Assembly (NCBI GenBank): GCA_016987375.1
Contig: PJRA01000509.1
Location: 701,827 to 765,826, forward strand
Direction: 5' to 3'
DNA: 64,000 bases
Source: Brachionus koreanus
Taxonomy: Eukaryota > Rotifera > Eurotatoria > Ploima > Brachionidae
Shown: positions 1 to 12,400 of the stretch, in pieces
How positions within the stretch are numbered: position 1 is the first letter of the stretch
How the letters are laid out: every line of letters starts with the position of its first letter
Made by a program: the position numbers and the translations under genes
The notes under the pieces: generated by a model
Seen by the model: only the letters and a program-made list of their open reading frames with translations
What the model was told of the DNA's origin: nothing
Database searches by the model: none

Positions 1-175
1 TTTTGAAAAACCCAAGGGTCATTTGGATCAAATAGGAGTCCAACAGATGGTAAAAGATTGTTTTCCAAGGTGTTAATGTAGACAAATTGATTAATTCGTC
101 CTGTATAAATGTTGCATATACCAGTGCCTTTGTAGGAAATGCATCTCCAGATACCGGCTGATCCTGTATTACAAC
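1..175 (-). CDS. Unrecognised partial exon
   Basis: The minus strand is open from 175 to the window edge (about 58 codons). A plausible splice acceptor (TATAG) lies just before position 175. The translation is Cys/Gly/Asn-rich and has the composition of a structured extracellular or beta-rich domain, with motifs such as CNIYTG and PSVGLLFDPND. I do not recognise the family. A strong-looking minus-strand donor (GTAAGATAT) near 228 could mark an upstream exon, but the sequence before it carries stops in the matching frame, so I did not join it. The gene continues beyond position 1. This could also be a chance open stretch; its regular amino-acid composition argues mildly for coding. Confidence 0.35.
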
Positions 176-793
176 CTATATAAAATAATTTAAAAATGAG
201 AACGATAATTGATAATTTTATATCTTACATTCAGTTATCTAATTTAATCTTTCCCTACCCCATTTTAATCTTTTGATTCAATCAGACTAGTCAGCAATGG
301 TCTTTTTGAGTTGTCTAAGTTCCTATACCTTTACTTGTTAGAAATCTTCTTACAGTTTCTTTACTTAGCTTAACATTTTAAAACTTAGGATAAAGTCAGA
401 GGTCAACTATTCTGGTCCCTATAAGTGAGGTATCTTGGTCTCATAGACATTTACAATACTTTTGAGGTCCCAAAATTATTCTAATTTTTTTATGTGATTC
501 TTACACATTTTTCTGTTACTAAAACTAATTTAATAATTTCCCTTTTAGTTTTAGAGGCCTCAGAACCCAATAAAAGCTTTTAAGTCTGTGATTTTTAATA
601 CTCAGAATACTACTTTTACACAATCTAACACCTTTTTTTATGCTCTATATTTTTGGGGTTGTTCATCAGATTTCAAAATAAAATTTTATTATCAAAGAAA
701 ATTTTAATTACTTTTATATATATTTTATTTAAATTTTTAATTTTTTTTTTTTATAAATTTTGACCTATGAGGTCTATACAAGTTTTTTTGTCA

Positions 794-817
794 AATAATA
801 ATAATAATAATAATAAA
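794..817. repeat. (AAT)n microsatellite
   Basis: About eight tandem AAT units directly precede the left inverted-repeat arm. Confidence 0.9.
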
Positions 818-819
818 AG

Positions 820-952
820 ATTTATTCATAGTAACAAATTCAAAGGGTTTTAGATGGGTATTGTCACCGGGCTTTTAAATTTTAAATAAAATGAACACAT
901 TTTACATATATATTAAATTAAAATATTTATAAACTCATTTCATCTAAATAAT
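820..952 (+). repeat. Left arm of long inverted repeat flanking the amine oxidase pseudogene
   Basis: This stretch matches the reverse complement of 3537-3704 closely, for example TTCATAGTAACAAATTCAAA, then a CACCGG core, then ACACATTTTACAT and TAAACTCATTTCATCTAAAT. Similarity stops abruptly at both ends. The right arm carries roughly 35 extra bases in the middle. It may be a terminal repeat of a composite element or two inverted copies of a dispersed repeat. Confidence 0.85.
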
Positions 953-1268
953 AATAGTTTTAATTAGAGATTAATGATAAAAGAACGCTATCTTTATAGT
1001 TGTTGAAGGAAAATTTTTTATAGAGATGTCGAACATACTCATACACTCGTATAACAATTTTACATGTTGATTAGTTAAATAAAACTTATAAAGCTAGCGT
1101 TCTTTTACCATGTTTCTCATGATACCAAGCAGCGTTCGCTAAATCTAAGCTTTTTTTTAATATTTTAATATTTAAAAAAAAATATTTAAAACTTTCTTAT
1201 TCATGAATTCCTGAAATAAATAATTTTTTTTAAATATTACAATATTTTTCCTATAAATATTTTTATAG

Positions 1269-2959
<1,691 letters not shown>

Positions 2960-3536
2960 TTTTAAAATGTGTCTAATGTTTTTTTTTTTAAAAAGCTTAG
3001 TTACATTTTACTCTTTCTAAATGAAAAATTAATTAATGCTTTTGGAATTTTAATAAATCTGCCAAAATATTTGAATCTGGTTTGAAATTTAAAATATTCT
3101 GATCAATCAGTTTTAAAAATATTAAATAAATGATTTTTAAAATTAAATAATTAAAACCAAAATTATTGTGAAAAAAATTTAATTTAAGTATCAGATTACC
3201 AATATATATTCTTATTGAAAGTTCAATAAAACAAAGTTTATTTTGACTTTGTTAATTATATTAAATAATAAGAATATGAGTCACCAGTCGATAATTTTAG
3301 GTTTATAACCGTATTGCACTAAAAATTAAATGGACTTGATTTTTTTTTCAAATGTTAATTTAGAAAATGTTAATAAAAAATTAAAATTTTCTTTAAAAAT
3401 TTATTAAATTATATTCTTTTTCAAATTGACATAAAATAAATGATATTTAATTTTCAGCCTGACTTGAAAAATTGAAAGAAAATGAAGACACAAAAAAGTC
3501 AAACAAGAAATTCTGCACAAAAGTTTAGTAGCATAA

Positions 3537-3704
3537 TTATTTAGATGAAATGAGTTTATAAATATTTTAATTTATTATTTATGTAAAATGTGTTAATTTT
3601 ACTTAAAACTCAAAGGTCCGGTGTCAAATTGACATTTTCCATTTTGTCTCAAAATGGTTATTCATACCCATTTAAAACCTTTTGAATTTGTTACTATGAA
3701 TAAG
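3537..3704 (-). repeat. Right arm of long inverted repeat
   Basis: Reverse-complement partner of 820-952. The arms enclose about 2.6 kb including the whole recognisable amine oxidase pseudogene. Both ends lose similarity abruptly, next to GCTACTAAAC on one side and AGAGAATTTT on the other. Confidence 0.85.
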
Positions 3705-4276
3705 AGAATTTTTAGAATTCAAAAATTTTCGTTCATTTCTTTGGTTTATGTAAAAAATGCAACTAAAAATAGCTAAAATACTTATGGCATTTGAAATCGA
3801 TGATCAAACTATTTGAATTTAATGGCACTTTTAATTTATCACCAACTTAAAGATGCAATATTTGTGGTTTTTAAGAATTGAAAGAAAATTTGAGATGAAT
3901 TATTGAGTTTAAATATTGTTTTTTTTTAAGATAAAAAAATAAGTATAGCTTAGACTAATTCCTTTTTTTTCCAGCTTAAAAAAATTAAGTTTTTAAATTG
4001 TAATTGTTTTTTTTCCAAAATATTATCGAAATCATGTAGGAAAATAAATTTTTCAGAATTTTCTAAATATTTACTAATTTTAAATTTATGAAGAACATAA
4101 AACAAGAAGTTAGATTATATTTATTAAGTGAAAAATCAGTTAAAAAAATTTTGCTGATTTGAATAATTGAGTGAAAAGTTTACATAAAAATATTAGGCTT
4201 TTATTTTAAAAATATTTTAAAAACGTTTTTATTACTAATCGCTTATGAGTATGAAATTAAAATTTTATCATAAACT

Positions 4277-4519
4277 TTAATTTGTCGAATTTTCAAGTAA
4301 ATTGAAGCAGAAAATTCTTCCAACAGAAAATAACCTTATTATATTTTCATATATTTCAAAACCAGCTGAGAGTGGATCAAAATATCTCTCCAAAACGGGG
4401 CGCATATTTAAACCCCTTTCATCAAAAAAAATGAGGGCCGGTTTCGACTGGGTAATAATTGTGGTGTAGATGATCAACTTGATGCGCACCAAGGAGATAA
4501 GCACCTTCCCATTATTCAC
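4277..4519 (-). CDS. Hypothetical 80-codon ORF, unassigned
   Basis: An 80-codon minus-strand frame 235 bp downstream of the NELF-C/D stop codon, with local base composition visibly richer in G+C than its surroundings. The translation contains a hydrophobic VRIKLIIYTTIITQ stretch and a charged RGLNMRPVLERYFDPLSAG stretch. I do not recognise the family. It may be a dispersed-repeat or transposon-derived fragment, or an exon of a host gene; no splice partners were convincing. Confidence 0.25.
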   Translation of the reverse strand: MNNGKVLISLVRIKLIIYTTIITQSKPALIFFDERGLNMRPVLERYFDPLSAGFEIYENIIRLFSVGRIFCFNLLENSTN

Positions 4520-4753
4520 TAGGATATAAAAGGCTCAATTATAATATTTTCATATAACCTTATTAAATGACTGCTGGACTATTTAAATTTTTTCCAAAAA
4601 AAATTTATTTGGATTTAGTTGTTATTAAGAAAATTTATTCTCAAATAATAATAACTTAAAACTTGAAACAGATTAATTTATTAAAAGTTTATTAAAGAAA
4701 AACTAATTACAAATTTTGAATTTTTTTGTTAGATTTTTAATAATCAAAAAAAT

Positions 4754-7700
4754 TTAATCAATCAAGTTATTTTCTTTGCAGTAATCAACAAATTCTTGAA
4801 CAACTTTTCGCTGATCAGCTTTTAAAAATGTTTTTATGTAATCGTTGTCAATTAGTGGTTTGAAAAGAGAAACAAATTTTTGACTATAAGGAGGACCGAT
4901 CATTTCCAATATTTCCATGACAAAGTGTCTAATTAAAGAAATATCTGTATCTTGATCTTTCCAACATCTGTTCAAAAAAGCAAGCACTGGTATTACGTAG
5001 CCTTTGCCCATCAGAAAAATCATTCGATCTATTATAGTTTTTTTGAATTGAATCTAATTAAATTTTTGAAAAAAAATTTTTTTTTCTTAAAAAAAAATTA
5101 CTTGAATCAGATTATCTAGATCAGTAAAGCTTGTAGAAAAAAGTTTATTTAGTAGAGTAAAAACTCGTTTGTGCATCAAAGGATGCGTATGTACAATTTC
5201 GTCCAGCATAATTAAATGTATTGGGGACCCGTCTGTATTTAGTTTAAAGTAACTTGGATCAACAATAATTAGTTCTACCCATCTTAGAACTCCAATAGCA
5301 ACTACTGGATGCGCTATAGCCTTGAAAAGCTCACTCAAATCGCCCAATAAATCACTAGAAGCTTTGTTTTCTTGGCATATATTATAAGCAATATGAATTG
5401 AATTTTGGGTAATTTCTAGGCTATCCTTTAAGATAGAGACTCGCTCTTCACCACTGTAAATCTCACAAACAGTGGTTGCATAAGCCAACAAAAATAAATA
5501 CTTGTCTTTATGCTCAGGATTTGGTTTAGCAGTTGGCTCAAAAAAATAATTTATTAACATGTCCAAAAATCTACTATTACGAATCAGGCTAACCGGAGGT
5601 GGTCCATCACTGGAATATAATTTAAAAAGCTAAAAAAAAATATCAATTTTTTTTTTAATTTTTTTTTAAAATACATTTGTAATATCGCTAGTGTTTAAGG
5701 CGTTTTTTGTAAGCATTGAGTCAAGACTAGAATAAACTCTGGGATACATTGGAGTGTCATTGAGAGCTAATGAGTATGGTGTTGTGTTGTAGTTTTTTCC
5801 TCTAGCTGCTAGGTCGATTTCTTGAGAAATTCGTTTGGCTATAAAACTTCCATTATTGTGACAGTCTTGTTTGTTTCGGTCGCATATTGAATTAAGAAGA
5901 ATTTGTGAATAAAGATATGTATGCTCGCCGCGGCATGCAAGCGCCTAAAATTTTCAATTTTCAGTTACTAAAGAAATTTTTATATCATTTTAAATAAAAA
6001 AATAAATAAAAAATTATGATAAAATTAAGCAATTTTAGATATTTTCTATCTACATTGTTCAATTTAGTATGTCTAATTAATTTGATTATTTGTTCTATTC
6101 AAGCATGGAAAAGTCAGAAAAAAAAAAAGACTTATAGAGTTTGCATTTCGTGGACTTTTTTTATTTTGATTTTAGCTTTTGATCATTTTCAAAGTCTACA
6201 CCGGAAAATTCCATTTTATTTGACGTGCAAATATTTTTTATCAATTCTAATTCAAATGGGTAAGTATTATTTTTTGTATTCGAATGAGCTATTTGTATAA
6301 GTTTAATAAAATGCAACGCTTCGTATCTATAAACTAATTTGGCAGTTTTTGAGCATTGTTTAAATTTAAAGATATTAATTTTCAATATTTTAGCTGTTTA
6401 GTTTAAACTCAGATTTGGTCAAAAGTCAAAGTCAAATTCTCATTATAAATGAAATATTTATAAAATTTAGTTTTCGGATTTTATTGTTTTTAAATAACAT
6501 TTAATCATTATTAATATTTTTAAATGCTAAAAAAGTTTTATTTTATGCGAGGAACACATTAATGAGAAGAGTTTAAAATAATTTAAAGTCAATGTCTGAC
6601 TTTGACCTTGAAATTTGACCATCTTTAAAGTTAAAACTTTAATAAAATAAAAAGTTAAAAAAATTTCGATATTTTTTCTCTAAGATTAATACTTTTAACT
6701 AATCAATGATCAAGCAAATTTCTAAAAAAAAATTAGAAATGTATTAAAAAACTTTAATTATTTGATTTTTTCAAATTTTGGCTCAATTGTTTTAATAATT
6801 TTAATCAAAAATAGAGTCTGTCACAAAAATTTAGAATCAAAATAAAAAAATGATTTAAGTTTTAACTCTTTAAAAATCATTTTATAATAGATCAAATTGA
6901 AAAAAAATATATTTTTTGGTATTTTGAAAAATAAAAACAAATCGAATAAAAATTCTTCCTTTTTTGACCTCAACAAAGTACAACATACATTTTTGCTATA
7001 AATATTTTTTCTCATCTAAAAAAAAAAACAAAAAAGTCTGATTTTTAAATAAATTTCTTAAAAAATTCGTTTCATCCGAATTGCTTTTTAGAACTTGTCT
7101 TTGGGACAAACGAAAGTAAAGTTTACATGAATTTTGAAATTTAGTCAACAAGTCAGTAAACAAAATCAAAGAGTTAAACAAAAGAAAAAAATTTAAGATG
7201 ATTGGATTTTATTTTAAATCCAAAATAAACTTAAAATTTAAAAAAACTTAAAAAATTTAAAAAATTATCTTCCTCCTCTTATCGGTCTCTGTATAATCAG
7301 ATAAAAATTATTAGAGCAATTAAAAGGCCAGTAAATTTTAATTAACAACTATCAAGCCATTAGGAATTGGTTAAAAAATACGCTAGTGTGGCCACATAAA
7401 ATTAACTTTTTTATATAATTTTTTAAAATTTTTTTACTGATTCGAATGTTTTGAACGCCTTTAAATTGGTTAAAAATACCGGGCAGCGTCAGTTATGTAT
7501 CATAGAAATTTAGAGTTGGATAATGAAGTAGCGGTGTCGTAGGCAGAGTTAAGAATATAAATGGGAAAAAAATATTTTATCTCATTCTAGCGGGGAATGC
7601 ATCATTGACAAAAAAAAGAAAACACAAAAATTAATTCTTTTAATATTTAATGGTAAACTTTTTTTGCAAAATTTTTTTTGACATACTTTTGCATGTAAAA

Positions 7701-9022
7701 ATTTTGAAATAAAATTAACTGTTCAATATTTCAAAAAAAAAAATCTAATACAAAAAAACTTGCCAACTGTGTTAAGTTTTACTGATCAAATAAAGCGGAA
7801 ATCCCGTTTATTGTTTTTATTTTTAAGTAACTTTTAGATAAAAAATAAAACTAAATATTTGTATTAAATAAAAAAGGAAGAAAAATATTTATTCGATAAC
7901 AAATACTAACATATTCAGTAAATATTTAATAAATAAATATGTTTTTTATTTTTAGCCTGATAAGTGTGTTGGCAGAGTAAAAATTGCTTTTTATTAAATT
8001 CTCCTTTTTTAATCATAAAGTATGAATGCTCAATTAGTCAATTAATAAATTTATTTTAGGTTTGAAAGAGAAAATTTTAGAAATGATTTGTCTGAGACAA
8101 CGGTTGGAAAAATTTATCCAATTAGTCAAGCAGTGCGAAAGTTTAAGTGACCATTCAGTTAACAAACAAAAGCTAGTCTCAAAATTGAGGCAAAAATACC
8201 AAAAATATTTCCAAAATTTTGATCCTGATCACAAATTTACTTTGGTGGACTCAAATGCAGTTATTTTAACTAGACTTGAGTTCAAAATTTATGACTTTTT
8301 GTTCAAATATTTCGATCGTGATAAATTATTAAAAATATTATTAAGAAAAAATAAATAGTTACAATTATTTCATCCAAATTGTTGTCTTGTAATTCAATAC
8401 CATCTTCAATAAATTTTACTATTGAAGTTTTAAACACTTTGGAAAAAACTTCTACTTGTTGCGAAGCAACAGCTACACTACTAATTTCTTTTTCAAAACC
8501 AGAATCACTTATTAGCTTTAAAATATTTAATAGCCTTAAATTTAAATCAAGTTTTAAGCATACTTTGACAGTAAAGTTGAGCATTAGACAACTAGGATGC
8601 ATTTCAGCAAGTTTAAAGAGCATTTTTCTCCAAACAGAGTGTTCAATTATTTCTGTCAACCATTGGGGTACACCGCCTTCCATAGTGAATATAGAATCGG
8701 CTTTTTTAGGATCGAAATTTTTCATTATCAAACTTTTAAGATGATTTTCGACCATTACTTGTACATCTTGGACAGGCGTGCCCAGTCCAATCAGCCACTC
8801 GGCCATTAGATTTACAGTCTGAGCGATAGCCGAATAATTCTCGGATAGAAGCTCGACTACCCGACTGGGCTCGCCTCCGTGCATAAAATAGCTCTTGATC
8901 GTGTCGAATACAGTTGGTTCCATTATGAAGTCACCCGATTTGAACAGCTCATGGCATTCGTCTTGAACGCGTTCATCGTTGCTCTCCATTTTTATGTCCT
9001 CGACGGGCGGCTCCTCTTCCAT
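4754..9022 (-). CDS. NELFCD: Negative elongation factor C/D (NELF-C/D, TH1)
   Basis: Four exons join in phase: 9022-8363, 5944-5675, 5629-5102 and 5053-4754, giving 585 aa against about 590 for the vertebrate protein. NELF-C/D is a scaffold subunit of the nuclear NELF complex, which holds RNA polymerase II at promoter-proximal pauses. Family blocks appear in order: an acidic N-terminus, DFIMEPTVFDTIKSYF, SENYSAIAQTVNLMAEWL, VENHLKSLIMKNFDPKKADS, HPSCLMLNFTVK, RGEHTYLYSQ, HPVVAIGVLRWVE, DRMIFLMGKGYVIPV and DTDISLIRHFVMEI. Three introns are small or moderate; intron 1 (5945-8362) is about 2.4 kb and appears to contain an opposite-strand gene. The start ATG at 9022 follows in-frame stops and gives the expected acidic leader. 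It is divergent from Mind bomb, with 433 bp between the two start codons. Confidence 0.96.
6016..8358 (+). CDS. Nested small membrane protein gene (possible REEP/TB2-DP1-like)
   Basis: Two plus-strand exons, 6016-6259 and 8060-8358, lie inside the large NELF-C/D intron on the opposite strand. Exon 1 ends at a textbook donor (G|GTAAGTATT). Exon 2 starts after TTTATTTTAG, and the phases match, giving about 180 aa. Residues about 10-80 contain two or three hydrophobic segments spaced by a basic QKKKK loop, with IPFYLTCKYFL resembling the PFYY..K segment of reticulon-like REEP/TB2 proteins that shape ER membranes. The second half is basic and helical. The AATAAA poly(A) signal overlaps the stop codon, so the transcript should end within NELF-C/D exon 1 on the antisense strand. 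The REEP resemblance is by eye and weak. Extra exons in the 1.8-kb intron are possible, or exon 2 may belong to something else. Confidence 0.5.
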
Positions 9023-9455
9023 CTTTTTTTTTTAAAATGCAAAATTTTAAAATTATGAATTTAAACAATAGCATTAATTTAAAAATTATTCTGTGCAAGC
9101 CAAATTTGCACGTATTATCTTAAAAATTTCCAATATAAAGAGGAAATTATTCTTTTTCATAATTAAAAATTCAGCATTGGATCAATTGATTTATGAACAC
9201 ACTTAGATTAAATTGATATGTGGTTCAAGAATGCGAAAAAAATTATAAAAATAATTTGTTTTTGTCCTAAGTCACCTGCCGAGATATTTTCATTCTAATT
9301 AAATGTTTTAGCAAGGGATATTTTTGTTTAAATAATTTGAGAAAAATTTCAATTTGTTTAGATCATGGTGAAAAATAATAATTTTTGAATAAACACTCAG
9401 ACTTTTGCTCAAAAATAAATAATTTCTATTCGAATCTATTTTCTAGCTGAACAAA
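9023..9455. promoter_or_regulatory. Shared divergent upstream region, NELF-C/D and Mind bomb
   Basis: These 433 bp separate the start codons of two divergently transcribed genes, so they must hold both 5' UTRs and both core promoters unless unseen 5' exons exist. I recognise no clear TATA box or initiator in this uniformly A+T-rich DNA. Confidence 0.5.
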
Positions 9456-12400
9456 ATGGCTGAACAAAATTTGTCTAAAGACTTAGCAAGTTTGAATTGC
9501 TACATTGGATGCCGTGTGGTCCGAGGACCAGACTGGAAATGGGCAAAGCAAGATGGTAGATTTAGATTGAATTAAAAAAATAAAAATTTATTAATAAAAA
9601 ATTAATTGAAGGAGGTGAGGGCCACGTGGGAACTATTCGAAGCTTTGAATCGAACGAAGAAGTAGTGGTCGTTTGGGACAATGGGACCGGTGCTAACTAT
9701 CGCTGTTCTAGCGAGTTTGATATTCGCATTCTGGAGCCAAGTCCATGTGGTTTTTTTCACGAAACGGTCAAATGCCACGAGTGCGGACAAGAACCTTTGT
9801 TCGGAATTAGATGGACATGTGCTGATTGTTTGGCAAATGATAACAGAAACATAAATCTTTGCTCACGATGCTATCATGACGACAAGCATCAGATAAAGCA
9901 TCGTTTTTTCAGAATATCAACTCAATTATCTGAAAAGTAAATTTTTCAAAATTTTTCAAAATTATTCATAATTTTTTTATTCAAAAGAGTTTTGGTTGAG
10001 TCAAGAAAAAAATGTAAAAAATTGAGCTTTAAAGGTATTTATCCAGGTGCTAAAGTTGTGCGCGGCATTGACTGGTCATGGGACGATCAGGACAATGGCG
10101 GCTCTTCTTCAAAAGGCAAAGTGATTCAAGTACAAAACTGGAATAGCAAGTCATTGTTTAGTGGAGTTTTGGTTAGCTGGGAAAATGGCAATAAAAATTT
10201 GTACCGACTTGGCTTCGAAGGAATGGTATCTAATTTGCTCAACAGTTAGATAAATTTTAAAAGTTTATTTGTTCTTATTTAAGACTGATTTAAAATGTGT
10301 GAGTGGTGCCAAGGGTGGCTATTATTACCGTGATCATTTACCTGTTCTAGGCCAAAAAGACAATCGGCGATCAAAAAAAAATATCAATGATTTACGCTGT
10401 GCCTCGGTAACCGACGAGGACAGAAAAAAAAAATTAAAAATTTTCAAAAACTCAGCCGGTGAAAATATTTACAAATCAGTGACAAGCTCAAATTCATCCA
10501 TTATCGATGATTTTAAAATATTTAAATTAAATGATAGAGTCAATATTGACCTAGACTTTGAAATTGTTCAGTCGTTGCAAATGGGCCATGGAGGATGGTG
10601 CGAGGCAATGTTCGAATGCTTGGGAAATACAGGTTTAATTACTTCAATGGATTCTGACAATGATTTTGAGGTAACTTATCCAAGTGGCAACAAATGGACC
10701 TTGAATCCAGCAGTGCTTACTCTAGCTAAAGAAAATGATCCACAAAATAGTGTACAAAATTTGAATAATTCAGATGAGCGAAATGGAAACCTGCCAAAAT
10801 GTTCTATTCAAAGTTCAAGTCTCATCGATTTGTTCAGCAATAACTTGAACGAAGAGCATAAGTCAAATTTTAAGCTTGACGATTTGGTCGAGATTAGCTC
10901 GGATATTGAATTAGTAACAAAACTTCAATATGGTCACGGAGAATGGGCTGATGCTATGCTACCAGTATATAATAATTAATTTAAGCATAATTGATTTTTT
11001 TTAAGAGTTTTTTTTTAGTGTCTTGGACAAATCGGAAAAATTGTTAAAATTTACGATGATGGTGATTTGAAAATAGAAGTCTGTGGCACTACGTGGACAT
11101 TTAATCCTTTGCTTGTCAATTTATTAGATCAGACAAAGAGCAAAAAGTTTATTTTAACAAAAGAATTGAGCGAAGAACTGGTTAAAGCGGCAGCAAATGG
11201 AGAAGCAGAAAAATGCGAGTACATACTTGGCATGCCAGGAGCCAATGTCAATTGTTGTTTTGCTGGCCATTCTGCTTTGCATGCTGCTTCACAAAATGGG
11301 CATATAGATGTGATAAAGCTTTTGATGCGATCAAAAATTGATGTTGAGGCCGAAGACAACGATGGCGATAGAGCTATTCACCATGCTGCCTTTGGTAACG
11401 AGGCCAAAGTTATTGAAGCTTTAATATCAATGGAAAGCAAAGAGTTTAAATCAAATTTAGAGCTTGATTCTAGAAATAAAAAAATGCAAACTGCTTTGCA
11501 CATTGCGGTAAATAAAGGACATATTGACGTCGTTAAGACACTACTAAAATATGGAGCTCATACAAGTCTTCAGGATATCGATGGAGATACGCCTTTGCAT
11601 GATGCTATAACTAAAAAAAATGATCAAATTATTAATTTGCTTTTAGATGCGAATGCTGATATATCAGTATGCAATAAGCATGGCTTTAATTCGTTGCATC
11701 ATGCAGCCCTAAGAGGAAATATCAGGTAAATTAATCTTTATGTTTTTAAAAAATTAAGTTCAATTTTCATTTCTTGATTACTTTTGAATCAAGTTAATTT
11801 AAAGTTTTAATTTTGTTATTTTGGCATGCTCAAATAATTTTTTTTTGAAAGCTAAATAGAATTTTATGGAAAAATTATTTTGTGGAAATAATTTGAAATT
11901 AACTTGAAAATCAATAAATTAATATTTTTAAATAAATAATAACCAGATTAGTAATTATTTTAGAAAATTGTGTCATTAGATTAGAAATATATGATATTAA
12001 TTATAGATATAAAATTTTTTAAAAAATTAGATGGCTTGAAGAAAAAAAATCAATCGTGGTATTTTTTATTCGAATTAAATAAGCATAAAAAAGTCTCTAA
12101 TAATAAAATTATTTTTCTAAATTATTCCTCTCTTGTACCATTCACGGCTTTTGACACCAAAAAACTCACGACATCCTTCTTCAACTTGATCTTGGTTAGT
12201 ACAATCCCGTGTTCTAAGTAAATGAGCCATTAAGATCAGAAAATGAAAATCAGAAGAAGAAGGATCATGACTATATGCTGGATGAGAAAGAAATTCGATC
12301 TTTTCTTCACCCTTTCTATTTTGCCATTGTTCTTTTAGTTGAATGAGATCTAGCGTTATCTACCAAACAAACCTAACTTCTTGTTGAACAAAGAAGGATA

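Larger units (their letters stand above)
176..1268. other. Intergenic A+T-rich DNA
   Basis: No coding region is supported here. It holds an (AAT)n microsatellite at about 794-817 and the left arm of a long inverted repeat at 820-952, both described separately. The first exon of the amine oxidase pseudogene may lie here, because the first recognisable exon begins at an acceptor, but I could not find it. Confidence 0.6.
2960..4753. other. Intergenic region between pseudogene and NELF-C/D
   Basis: Mostly A+T-rich non-coding DNA. It contains the right inverted-repeat arm (3537-3704) and a minus-strand open frame at 4277-4519, described separately. I see nothing else that can be supported. Confidence 0.6.

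Noticed and set aside
8379..8809. Plus-strand frames of 121 and 70 codons over NELF-C/D exon 1
   Set aside because: Antisense shadows of a clearly identified exon.
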